A stretch of DNA of 34,684 nt from Candidatus Zixiibacteriota bacterium (GTDB lineage Bacteria > Zixibacteria > MSB-5A5 > GN15 > FEB-12), in the NCBI GenBank assembly GCA_019038695.1, contig JAHOYZ010000049.1, positions 1-34,684 of the forward strand. Direction: 5' to 3'. The notes beneath the pieces were generated by a model. The model saw only the letters and a list, made by a program, of their open reading frames with translations, did no database searches and was not told the origin of the DNA. Below, piece after piece: positions 9,204-16,553 of the stretch (the stretch's first letter is position 1; every line of letters starts with the position of its first letter). Made by a program: the position numbers and the translations under genes.

Positions 9204-9617
9204 TCAGATGAGATATGATGCGTTCAGAACGTAGAGTGGCGGCCCATGAGCCAATCGCTGACCGGTTCGGGCGGCTTGATATAACTGTATCTCAACCACC
9301 GTGATCTGCGAAGTTACTGACATCACAGTGATAAAAATGTCTGGATTGATAGTCGGACGCAGTTGGGCGTCGAGTGGGGGGGGTGTTGTTGGTGCTGGAG
9401 TTGAGACATTGCAGCAACAGACGTCTTCAAGCATGTCCGCTTTGCTTAAAGGAGCCTCTACCTGCCCACAGCTGCAACCGCAGCCACATGATTCATAACC
9501 GGTGTTGCAATGGTCATCCGACTGGTGAGCTTGCAGTATAGGTGTTGCCGCAACCATCAGGATAGTTGTCAGCGCCACAATAAGTCTGAGTTTGTTTTTA
9601 AGTCTATTCATATTCAT
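9204..9617 (-). CDS. Small Cys-rich exported protein heading the metal-efflux operon
   Basis: Hypothetical protein of 137 residues with a clear signal peptide (Lys/Arg-rich start, hydrophobic core about residues 11-24, cleavage near Leu-Gln-Ala). The mature part has a dense cysteine cluster (CGCGCSCGQ, about residues 44-52) and a CCC triplet near 67-69, plus several His, then a Pro-rich linker. The C-terminus reads Gly-Pro-Pro-Leu-Tyr-Val-Leu-Asn-Ala-Ser-Tyr; comparable Arg/Gly-Pro-Pro-Leu tails occur in small proteins beside metal-efflux genes. It lies 45 bases before the channel gene on the same strand and probably leads the operon. Likely role: periplasmic Cu/Ag binding or sensing (inferred). 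No good ribosome site is seen before either of the two close ATGs (9617, 9611); a TATAAT hexamer lies upstream at 9639-9644 (minus). Confidence 0.6.
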   Translation of the reverse strand: MNMNRLKNKLRLIVALTTILMVAATPILQAHQSDDHCNTGYESCGCGCSCGQVEAPLSKADMLEDVCCCNVSTPAPTTPPPLDAQLRPTINPDIFITVMSVTSQITVVEIQLYQAARTGQRLAHGPPLYVLNASYLI

Positions 9618-9719
9618 ATAATCGACAATGTTGATCCAATTATATAACCATCATTGACGGTAATTGTTCCCGGAAAGGTTGCCCGGAGATATAATTTGCG
9701 AAAGGACTGTCAATTACGG

Positions 9720-10196
9720 CTACTGCAATTTCTCTATTTGGCGAAACAACTCTTCGTTGTCAGGAAGTTCTGCCGGATGAACCCGTTGAATCCACCGGAT
9801 AATCCCCTTCTTGTCGATGAGAAACACCACCCGATCAGTATAGCCCTTGTCGGTCAACACTCCATACTTACGAGCTACCTCGCCATGCGGCCAGAAATCT
9901 GCCATGATCGGAAAACTCAGCCCGCCCATGCTCTTGGCCCAGGCGATATGACACGGAACCGAGTCCACCGAAATACACAAAAGCTGGCAGTCAAGTTCCT
10001 CGAATCGCGGATAGACTTCCTGATATGAAGGGACCTGTGTGGCACAAACCGGTGTCCAATCGGCGGGATAGAAAGCCAGAACAACATTCTTTCGTCCCTG
10101 GTACCAGGCCAGGTTGAGCTCGCCTTCGTTATGTGTGTTCAGGGTGAAGTCCGGGGCAGGATCACCGACTTTCAACTCGATCTTGTCGTCTGTCAT
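9720..10196 (-). CDS. Peroxiredoxin (AhpC/TSA family, BCP/AhpE-like)
   Basis: Thiol peroxidase of 158 residues that reduces hydroperoxides in the cytoplasm. The thioredoxin-fold opening GDPAPDFTL is followed by the peroxidatic motif PADWTPVC, with the catalytic Cys at residue 51 and the supporting Pro and Thr in place. Additional Cys at 70, 74 and 82 (the last in Ser-Val-Pro-Cys-His) could serve as resolving residues. The Ala-Trp-Ala-Lys segment, the FLIDKKGIIRW strand and the catalytic Arg nearby complete the domain. An in-frame extension reaches 10304, but the ATG at 10196 has AAAGGAG 9 bases upstream, so it is preferred. It is divergent from the Crp/Fnr regulator across a 156-base shared region, suggesting linked stress control. 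Confidence 0.87.
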   Translation of the reverse strand: MTDDKIELKVGDPAPDFTLNTHNEGELNLAWYQGRKNVVLAFYPADWTPVCATQVPSYQEVYPRFEELDCQLLCISVDSVPCHIAWAKSMGGLSFPIMADFWPHGEVARKYGVLTDKGYTDRVVFLIDKKGIIRWIQRVHPAELPDNEELFRQIEKLQ

Positions 10197-10352
10197 TACA
10201 GTGTCTCCTTTTGCTCTGTCAATGCCAACAGTACGTATTATTGATAGGTTACATGAAGTCAAGCTCGATATTAGCGGGTGCGGCTTGCTTTTCGTCGCGA
10301 GCATTCCAATACATACTTGCCAAGCGTGTCCTTACTTTGCTACTATGCCCAT
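10197..10352. promoter_or_regulatory. Divergent promoter region, peroxiredoxin / Crp-Fnr regulator
   Basis: Rightward: TTGCCA (10317-10322), 18 bases, then TACTAT (10341-10346); its expected start point falls at or next to the A of the regulator ATG (10353), implying a leaderless transcript. Leftward: TTGACT (reverse strand, 10257-10262), 16 bases, then TAATAC (10235-10240), followed by a normal leader and ribosome site for the peroxiredoxin. Both are read by eye and the leftward -10 is weak. Confidence 0.35.
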
Positions 10353-11030
10353 ATGAACATTGCTGACCAACTTCGGTGTTGCCATCTCTGCCGGGACCTT
10401 GACCAGAAGGAATTAGAAGCGCTGGCGGACATAGTCTCGATTCGGAAGGTGACCAAGGGAGAGGTGCTCTTTTTTCAGGGTGATCCGGCTAGTGGATTCT
10501 ATGTGCTCCTGAGTGGTGCCGTTCGCATTTATAAAGCTTCACCCGATGGTAAGGAATACACGCTGCATCATATCAAGCCGGGGCAGATGTTCGCCGAAGC
10601 GGTTCTGTTTGGTGGGGGTGCATTTCCGGCCAACAGTATGGCGGTTGATAATTCGCTCGTGGGGTTTTTTCCAAAGGAGCAGTTTATCAAACTGATCGGA
10701 GATTCGCCGCAGATGTCTCTGAAGATGATAGCGGCTTTGTCGAGTTTTGTGCGGGAGTTCAACCAGCAGATTGAGGATTTGTCACTGCGGGAAGTCCCAG
10801 CCCGACTTGCTTCCCACCTGCTAAGAAAAGCCGAACAGTCAGGCTCAAATCAAATCACTCTGGATATTACGAAGGCGGAATTGGCCCGATCCTTGGGGAC
10901 GATCAGTGAGACATTGTCCCGTAACCTCAAGAAAATGCGAGACTTAGGGTTGGTTGAAGTCGAAGGGAAAAACATCACCATTCTCGACTCTGAGCGTTTG
11001 CAGGCTATTGCTGACGGCGGGAAAATCTGA
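10353..11030 (+). CDS. Crp/Fnr family transcriptional regulator
   Basis: DNA-binding regulator of about 225 residues. An N-terminal cyclic-nucleotide-binding-type barrel (about residues 12-125, with LFFQGDPASGFYVLLSGAVRIYK) is followed by the dimerisation helix and a C-terminal winged helix-turn-helix (about 150-215). The recognition helix has Glu-Thr-Leu-Ser-Arg (E-x-x-S-R), the FNR-type readout of TTGA half-sites. Three Cys are clustered at the N-terminus (residues 9, 10 and 13) and no others are present, so the classical FNR four-Cys cluster is absent. Position immediately before Fe-S, Hcp and nitrogen-oxide genes suggests an HcpR/NnrR/DNR-like role sensing NO or low oxygen (inference). 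The frame opens at 10278, but family length and domain start favour 10353; no ribosome site is seen, fitting the possible leaderless promoter. Confidence 0.85.
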   Translation: MNIADQLRCCHLCRDLDQKELEALADIVSIRKVTKGEVLFFQGDPASGFYVLLSGAVRIYKASPDGKEYTLHHIKPGQMFAEAVLFGGGAFPANSMAVDNSLVGFFPKEQFIKLIGDSPQMSLKMIAALSSFVREFNQQIEDLSLREVPARLASHLLRKAEQSGSNQITLDITKAELARSLGTISETLSRNLKKMRDLGLVEVEGKNITILDSERLQAIADGGKI

Positions 11031-11034
11031 CCTT

Positions 11035-11077
11035 CTTGACTTAGATCAAGGCCTCACTCAAATCATTTCCCGATATT
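11035..11077 (+). promoter_or_regulatory. FNR-type operator and -10 before the Fe-S/Hcp genes
   Basis: CTTGACTTAGATCAAG (11035-11050) is a near-perfect palindrome close to the FNR consensus TTGAT-N4-ATCAA (one mismatch in the core at 11036-11049). GATATT (11072-11077) could be the -10. A start near 11084 would put the operator centre at -41.5, the standard class II activator position. It lies 5 bases after the regulator stop and 94 bases before the next ATG. Confidence 0.6.
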
Positions 11078-11129
11078 CCGATCAGAATGAAGATAATCAG
11101 TAGCCTGAAAACCTTCGGAGGTAATGAAA

Positions 11130-11924
11130 ATGGCCATTCGGGAAATTATTGAGATAGACGAAGAACTTTGCGATGGCTGCGGCGATTGTGTAACCGCCTG
11201 CCATGAAGGTGCTATCCAGATTGTCGATGGCGTTGCCAAAGTAGTCAATGACTCGTATTGCGACGGTCTGGGCGACTGTATTGGCGAATGCCCATTGGGG
11301 GCAATTACGATCATTGAACGAGAAGCGATTGATTTTGACGAAGCGGCAGTGGAGAAACATCTTGCGACCACGACAGACAATTCCAGTCCTTTGCCGATTG
11401 TAGGATCAGCGGCTGAAGCTCCGGCGGTACCGGTTCCTTCCGAACCATGCGGATGCCCCGGATCAGCTATGCGTTCAATGGGTGCTGCTCCAGCAACTCC
11501 GGTTTCGACGCTGGAACCTGGCCAGCCGGTTATGCCGTCGCAATTAGGTCACTGGCCGATACAGTTGATGTTGGTTCCGCCGCATGCGCCATTTCTGAAG
11601 AACGCTGATCTGTTGATCTGCGCTGACTGCGTGCCATTCACAGTCCCTGACTTTCATTTCAGGTATATGACCGGTAGGGCTGTTATCGTTGGTTGTCCAA
11701 AGCTCGATGATCTCCAGCACTACTTAGATAAGCTCAAGGCGATGTTTGCCGAGGCTCGTCCACGGCGCATCACCGTCCTCAAGATGGAGGTGCCTTGCTG
11801 CCATGGCATCGCCCAGATCGCAGTGCAGGCTCGCAATGAGGTTGTACCGGAGGTGCCTATAGAGGTTCATACGATTGGTATTCAGGGTGGTATTGAGTGC
11901 AAGATTCCGCCCCGGGCCGTGTAA
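11130..11924 (+). CDS. Ferredoxin-like 4Fe-4S protein associated with Hcp
   Basis: Cytoplasmic iron-sulfur protein of 264 residues. The first motif is complete (Cys 14, 17, 20, 24: C-x2-C-x2-C-x3-C). In the second, the expected second Cys is Leu 47 (Cys 44, Leu 47, Cys 50, Cys 54-Pro), so it has three Cys and may hold a 3Fe-4S or otherwise ligated cluster. A Pro/Ala-rich linker with Cys-Gly-Cys-Pro-Gly (about 105-110) leads to a C-terminal domain with conserved-looking Cys (ICADC, VGCPKLDD, VPCCHG, ECKI). This architecture occurs beside hcp in anaerobes. Likely role: electron delivery to Hcp (inference). The ATG at 11124 is too near the GGAGG at 11117-11121; the ATG at 11130 has 8-base spacing and is chosen. 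It is the first gene after the FNR-type site. Confidence 0.75.
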   Translation: MAIREIIEIDEELCDGCGDCVTACHEGAIQIVDGVAKVVNDSYCDGLGDCIGECPLGAITIIEREAIDFDEAAVEKHLATTTDNSSPLPIVGSAAEAPAVPVPSEPCGCPGSAMRSMGAAPATPVSTLEPGQPVMPSQLGHWPIQLMLVPPHAPFLKNADLLICADCVPFTVPDFHFRYMTGRAVIVGCPKLDDLQHYLDKLKAMFAEARPRRITVLKMEVPCCHGIAQIAVQARNEVVPEVPIEVHTIGIQGGIECKIPPRAV

Positions 11925-11940
11925 TTGGGGAGTATGTTAA

Positions 11941-13077
11941 GTGCCGGAAAGGATGAGCAGCTTGCCGTCGACAACTAAGAGCAAAGAAGTGTTGAATGTG
12001 ATCGATTCTCACCAGAGAACCTTTCATATGCCGGACTACCGTTTCTGGGTACAGATTGCCTTCACGATGCTCGTTATATGGATCGGGGTGGAATTTCACT
12101 ACTTCATAGAGTATCTCAAAACGGCTGGAGCCTCAGGCTCTTCGTACCGTCCGCCCGGCGTTGAAGGATTTCTACCGATCAGTTCACTTATGAGTCTGTA
12201 CTATTTTGTTCTCTCTGGCGATATACATTCCGTGCACCCGGCAGGTATGTTCATTTTGGTTGGAGTATTGACGGTCTCATTCATCTTTGGAAAATCATTC
12301 TGTTCATGGTTGTGCCCGGTAGGACTGTTGTCCGAAATTCTGGGCGATCTGGGCGACAAGATATTTGGTCGCCGTCTCCGCCTGCCCCGCTGGCTTGACT
12401 ATCCGTTACGGAGCATTAAGTACCTTGTGCTCGGTTTTTTTGTTTATTCGATCTTTTTCCTGATGACCCAAGAAGCGTTGCGAGCTTTTCTGGACACTCC
12501 TTATAATATCGTAGCTGACGTCAAGATGTACTATTTCTTTGCGAACATCTCGCGTTTTTCTCTGATCGTGATAGGTGTCCTGTTCTTGTTCTCAATCATA
12601 ATTCGTAACTTTTGGTGTCGTTATCTTTGTCCGTATGGGGCGTTACTGGGAATTGTGACCTTGTTAAGTCCTCAAAAGATAAAGCGAAATGTCGCCAGTT
12701 GTACCGATTGCGGTTTGTGTGCCGAGGCCTGCCCGTCATCAATCAAAGTCGACAAAGTCAAGATGGTCGTCTCGGATGAATGCACGGCTTGCATGAGTTG
12801 TGTCAATGTCTGTCCGGTAGTGGAGACATTGGAACTGAAGTCAACGATCATAAACCGCGTATTGCCAAAGAAATTAGTGGCGTTCGGTGTGGTGGCAATC
12901 TTTGTCCTGGCCGCGGGTGTGGGTATGGCAACCGGTTACTGGCAAAGTTCAACGACGATAATCGAGTATCAGGAACATCACAAGAACATACACAGTATGG
13001 GACATCCAACCAGCAGCAACGATATTTCTAAGTTCAATAAAACGACTTCGAAAAGGCGCGGATCTCAGGGTAAGTAG
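11941..13077 (+). CDS. NapH/NosR-like membrane 4Fe-4S protein
   Basis: Inner-membrane protein of 378 residues for electron transfer across or along the membrane. About five hydrophobic segments (near 36-55, 103-120, 158-178, 204-222 and 312-330) surround two C-x3-C-P motifs (Cys 121/125 and Cys 226/230), the hallmark of NapH and the C-terminal part of NosR. Two standard 4Fe-4S motifs follow (Cys 254/257/260/264 and 281/284/287/291), each ending Cys-Pro. The GTG start at 11941 has GGGGAG 8 bases upstream and is preferred over the ATG at 11953, which has no room for a ribosome site. It is 16 bases after the ferredoxin-like gene, so the two are co-transcribed. Probable role: passing quinol-derived electrons to the Fe-S/Hcp proteins or to nitrogen-oxide reduction; the exact partner is unknown. 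Confidence 0.8.
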   Translation: MPERMSSLPSTTKSKEVLNVIDSHQRTFHMPDYRFWVQIAFTMLVIWIGVEFHYFIEYLKTAGASGSSYRPPGVEGFLPISSLMSLYYFVLSGDIHSVHPAGMFILVGVLTVSFIFGKSFCSWLCPVGLLSEILGDLGDKIFGRRLRLPRWLDYPLRSIKYLVLGFFVYSIFFLMTQEALRAFLDTPYNIVADVKMYYFFANISRFSLIVIGVLFLFSIIIRNFWCRYLCPYGALLGIVTLLSPQKIKRNVASCTDCGLCAEACPSSIKVDKVKMVVSDECTACMSCVNVCPVVETLELKSTIINRVLPKKLVAFGVVAIFVLAAGVGMATGYWQSSTTIIEYQEHHKNIHSMGHPTSSNDISKFNKTTSKRRGSQGK

Positions 13078-13152
13078 CTACAAAAATTATAATCCTAATC
13101 AATGTGTAACCTGCTCCGCTCGTCGAGTAGAGCAACGAAGGGAATTTGCAAC

Positions 13153-14826
13153 ATGGGCATGTTTTGTTACCAGTGTCAGGAGACAGCCAAGAATGCCGGC
13201 TGTACCAAACGCGGTGTCTGCGGAAAAACCGAAGAGACCGCCGGTTTGCAAGATCTGTTGATTTATGTACTGAAAGGAGTCTCTGTCTGGGGAAGAAAGG
13301 CAGTCGATCTGGATGTATATGACAGGAAAACAGGAGTTTTTGTCACAGAGGCACTTTTTTCCACGATAACGAATGCGAACTTCGACGATGACAGATTCGT
13401 TAGTCTCATCAAAGAGGGGCTGAACATTCGAGAAAACGTTCGGGACAGTTTTCTGTCTGCTTACAAGGAGAAATCCGGTGAAGAGTTCACCGAACAACTA
13501 CACGATTGCGCCACCTGGTCTTCCGACAGTGTGGAGGAGTTCCACCAAAAGGCACACCAGGTGGGAGTGCTTGCGACCGAGGATGAAGACGTTCGTTCGC
13601 TGCGAGAGCTCGTAGTCTACGGGCTGAAAGGTCTTGCGGCGTATGTAGAACATGCCTCCGTGTTGGGCTACCAGAACGATGATCTCTATCGTTTTACTTT
13701 CGAGGCTCTCGAATCCACCACCCGCGATCTGTCGGTCGATAATATGATTGGTATGGTCATGAAGACAGGTGAGATGGGCGTTCAGGCGATGACATTGCTG
13801 GATAAGGCTAACACTGAAACTTACGGCAATCCCAAAATAACCGAAGTGAACTTAGGAGTGGGGAAAAAGCCGGGTATCCTTATTTCCGGTCATGATCTCC
13901 ACGACATGGAAGACCTTCTTAAGCAGACAGAAGGTTCTGGAGTTGATGTCTATACGCACAGCGAAATGCTTCCTGCGCATTATTATCCGGCGTTCAAGAA
14001 GTACAATCATTTTGTCGGAAACTATGGCAACGCCTGGTGGCAACAGGGCAAGGAGTTCGCTTCGTTCAACGGTCCGATCCTTATGACTACCAACTGCCTT
14101 GTCCAGGTGCGGGATGTCTACAAAGAGAGGATATTCTCAACCGGGGCGGTTGGTTATCCCGGTATGAAGCACATTCCGGATCGAGCTGATGGAAAGCCGA
14201 AAGATTTCTCGGAGTTAATAGAACTGGCCAAAACATGTGTCCCACCGACCGAGATTGAAACCGGAACAATCGTGGGTGGATTCGCACATGATCAGGTATT
14301 GAAGCTGGCCGATAAGGTTGTCGGGGCGGTTAAGTCGGGAGCAATCAAACAGTTTGTCGTGATGGCCGGTTGTGATGGCCGCCAGAAGACAAGGTCCTAC
14401 TTCACCGATATGGCCCAGGCACTTCCGAACGATACGGTCATTCTGACCGCCGGCTGTGCAAAATACCGCTATAACAAACTCCAGCTTGGTGACATCGATG
14501 GAATCCCGAGAGTCCTTGATGCCGGTCAGTGCAACGATTCGTATTCACTCGTAGTCATAGCGATGAAATTGAAGGAAGTCTTTGGTCTTAATGACATCAA
14601 TGACCTGCCCATCTCATATGATATTGCCTGGTATGAGCAAAAGGCTGTCATAGTCCTATTGGCCCTGCTTCATTTGGGAGTGAAAGGTATTCGGCTGGGA
14701 CCGACACTCCCGGCGTTTCTTTCACTCAACGTGGCCAAAGTCCTGGTAGATAAGTTTGATATCAAACCTATTGGGACTGTGGAAGAGGATTTGAATGATA
14801 TGTTTCCCAAAGCCGTAACAGTGTGA
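13153..14826 (+). CDS. hcp: Hybrid cluster protein (hydroxylamine reductase / NO reductase), class I
   Basis: Full-length Hcp of about 557 residues. The N-terminal cluster motif is Cys 5, 8, 17 and 23 (C-x2-C-x8-C-x5-C), the class I spacing of strict anaerobes such as Desulfovibrio. Residues around the hybrid cluster are recognisable: [11 protein letters not shown], the [14 protein letters not shown]-to-NYGNAWW stretch, [20 protein letters not shown] and [12 protein letters not shown], and [12 protein letters not shown] near the C-terminal third. The protein reduces NO to N2O, or hydroxylamine to ammonia in vitro, and defends against nitrosative stress. The frame is open from 13102, but the ATG at 13153 has AAGGGA about 9 bases upstream and gives the family N-terminus. 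It lies 75 bases after the NapH-like gene, probably in the same transcript from the FNR-type site. Confidence 0.96.
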   Translation: MGMFCYQCQETAKNAGCTKRGVCGKTEETAGLQDLLIYVLKGVSVWGRKAVDLDVYDRKTGVFVTEALFSTITNANFDDDRFVSLIKEGLNIRENVRDSFLSAYKEKSGEEFTEQLHDCATWSSDSVEEFHQKAHQVGVLATEDEDVRSLRELVVYGLKGLAAYVEHASVLGYQNDDLYRFTFEALESTTRDLSVDNMIGMVMKTGEMGVQAMTLLDKANTETYGNPKITEVNLGVGKKPGILISGHDLHDMEDLLKQTEGSGVDVYTHSEMLPAHYYPAFKKYNHFVGNYGNAWWQQGKEFASFNGPILMTTNCLVQVRDVYKERIFSTGAVGYPGMKHIPDRADGKPKDFSELIELAKTCVPPTEIETGTIVGGFAHDQVLKLADKVVGAVKSGAIKQFVVMAGCDGRQKTRSYFTDMAQALPNDTVILTAGCAKYRYNKLQLGDIDGIPRVLDAGQCNDSYSLVVIAMKLKEVFGLNDINDLPISYDIAWYEQKAVIVLLALLHLGVKGIRLGPTLPAFLSLNVAKVLVDKFDIKPIGTVEEDLNDMFPKAVTV

Positions 14827-15209
14827 TGGGAAGAGATGTGAGGTATTTGTTGGCAGACAACAGGATTTGATCTGAACGAAATATGTATTCGTGTTCACTG
14901 TTGCGATGCTAACGGTCGCTGCCACGGCCGGTATCGCAGCAGTGATACTGACCTCCAAAATATATATCATTCATCTACTTAGTCTAGTTGCGGGGAGTTC
15001 CTGGATCATTGATCTGATGGATATATCCATGCAAGGGTAGATTTCCGGTAGATACTTAGTAAAAAATATATGAAAATGCCAAGGGGGTTGTTCATTCAAA
15101 CAGGAAAAACACTTCCGCATTCCGATTCTTGTTGACAGGAATGCGTACATTGATAATCATTAACAAAACAATCAGGTAATAATTCTCATTCAGATACGGG
15201 AGGTGAAAA
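14827..15209 (+). other. Intergenic stretch before the octaheme cytochrome gene
   Basis: 383 bases without a convincing gene. A short open frame (about 14885-15040) encodes a hydrophobic Ala/Val-rich stretch of some 45 residues with no ribosome site, and I do not call it. The 3' part holds TTGACA (15132-15137) and the Fur-like box listed separately, then a strong ribosome site (GGGAGGTG) for the next gene. Confidence 0.5.
15151..15165 (+). promoter_or_regulatory. Fur-like (or FNR-like) box upstream of the octaheme cytochrome
   Basis: TGATAAT-C-ATTAACA fits the 7-1-7 Fur-family inverted repeat (TGATAAT-N-ATTATCA) with one mismatch. The overlapping 14-mer starting at 15150 (TTGAT-AATC-ATTAA) also fits an FNR site with one mismatch. 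It lies 45 bases before the ATG at 15210 and 13 bases after a TTGACA hexamer, where a bound protein would overlap the -10 region and repress. Confidence 0.45.
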
Positions 15210-16538
15210 ATGAGACGATTTCTGAGTTTTGTTGTGTTGATGGTAGCGGTTGCAGCTGTTTCCGTCAGCGGGACAACAACGGTAGACCCCCAGGTCGCCG
15301 GCAAATGCATGACGTGCCATAAGGAGAAATCCCCGGGACTATACCAGCAGTGGTTCATGTCTGCCCACGCTTTGCATAAAGTGACATGTATCGACTGTCA
15401 TGGTGCCAAGAAAGGTGACAAGGACGGATTTATGCACGAGGGTGGACTCATCGCCACGCTTGTAACACCGAAAGACTGTGGTGCCTGTCACGAAAAGGAA
15501 GCCAATGAAGTCGAGAATTCCTATCATGCTCATGCTGGTGAAATTCTTGAGTCAAAGGATGCCTATCTGGCTCATGTAGCTGGTGGTGCGCCGGTGGCTA
15601 TCACAGGCTGTGAGAGCTGTCATGGTTGTAAGGTCGAGATCGATTCAAAATCACCCAACATGCTGTCTCCGAAGAGTTGGCCAAACTCAGGTATCGGACG
15701 GCTCAATCCTGATGGTTCCAAGGGAGCCTGTAGCGCATGTCACACACGGCATTCGTTCTCAGTTGCCCAGGCTCGCAAGCCGGAAGCGTGTTCCAAATGC
15801 CACCTTGGCCCCGATCATCCTCAGAAGGAAGTTTACGAGGAGTCAAAACACGGAAATGCATACTACACTCATTTGAATGAGATGAATATCGACTCCGATC
15901 GTTGGGTCGTTGGTGTGGATTACTTCGAGGCTCCGACTTGTGCCACCTGTCACCAGTCCGCTACGGCGTCTTTGCCTATCACCCATGATGTCGGTAAACG
16001 TCTTAGCTGGACGCTTCGTCCTCCGGTATCCAAACACAAAGAAGACTGGCAGGCTAAACGCGCCGACATGAAAACAGTGTGTGTTACCTGTCATAGCAGC
16101 ACTTTTGCCGATGGCCACTACTATCAATTCGACGCTCTGGTCAAACTTTACAATGACAAATTCGCCAAGCCCGCCGGTGCGATCATGAAGATTGTAAAAG
16201 ATCGTAAACTTCTGGAGAACCCGGCATCGTTCAGCAACGAAATTGAGTGGATCTATTGGGAATTATGGCATCACGAGGGCCGGAGAGCGCGTCACGGCGC
16301 GGCCATGATGGGACCTGACTATACCTGGTGGCATGGTATTTATGATGTTGCTCATACTTTCTATTTCAAACTGTTGCCTGAGGCGCGTAAATTTAACGAT
16401 CCTGAGTTGAATGCGCATCTTGACGACTTGATCAAGAACGATCCCATGCATGAATGGATAGCGACTCCGACAGGAGAACTCAAAGAGAAGATTCGCTCGG
16501 GAGATATGCAGAAGATCTACAAGGGTCTTTTCGAATAA
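15210..16538 (+). CDS. Octaheme c-type cytochrome, hydroxylamine oxidoreductase family (probably reductive)
   Basis: Periplasmic multiheme enzyme of 442 residues with an N-terminal signal peptide (residues 1-21). It has exactly eight CxxCH haem sites, starting at residues 33, 60, 90, 134, 174, 194, 244 and 291; none is CxxCK, so it is not NrfA or the octaheme nitrite reductase type. After the last haem comes the HAO-family block WHHEGRRARHGAAMMGPDY (about 358-376). The fourth haem site (134-138) occupies the catalytic-haem place in HAO order. The protein is shorter than oxidative HAO and is paired with a NapC/NirT-type quinol dehydrogenase, as in epsilonproteobacterial Hao systems that reduce nitrite or hydroxylamine to ammonium. 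Whether the Tyr that cross-links the catalytic haem in oxidative HAO is present cannot be settled without alignment. It has a strong ribosome site and is followed after 15 bases by its partner gene. Confidence 0.85.
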   Translation: MRRFLSFVVLMVAVAAVSVSGTTTVDPQVAGKCMTCHKEKSPGLYQQWFMSAHALHKVTCIDCHGAKKGDKDGFMHEGGLIATLVTPKDCGACHEKEANEVENSYHAHAGEILESKDAYLAHVAGGAPVAITGCESCHGCKVEIDSKSPNMLSPKSWPNSGIGRLNPDGSKGACSACHTRHSFSVAQARKPEACSKCHLGPDHPQKEVYEESKHGNAYYTHLNEMNIDSDRWVVGVDYFEAPTCATCHQSATASLPITHDVGKRLSWTLRPPVSKHKEDWQAKRADMKTVCVTCHSSTFADGHYYQFDALVKLYNDKFAKPAGAIMKIVKDRKLLENPASFSNEIEWIYWELWHHEGRRARHGAAMMGPDYTWWHGIYDVAHTFYFKLLPEARKFNDPELNAHLDDLIKNDPMHEWIATPTGELKEKIRSGDMQKIYKGLFE

Positions 16539-16553
16539 CCACAGGAGGTGATC

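Noticed and set aside
14885-15040. Small hydrophobic open frame before the octaheme gene
   Set aside because: About 45 residues, no ribosome site and no convincing start; could be a relic but cannot be supported.
15210-16538. NrfA-type pentahaem nitrite reductase
   Set aside because: Eight CxxCH sites, no CxxCK, and the HAO-family WHHEGRRARHG block; belongs to the HAO family instead.
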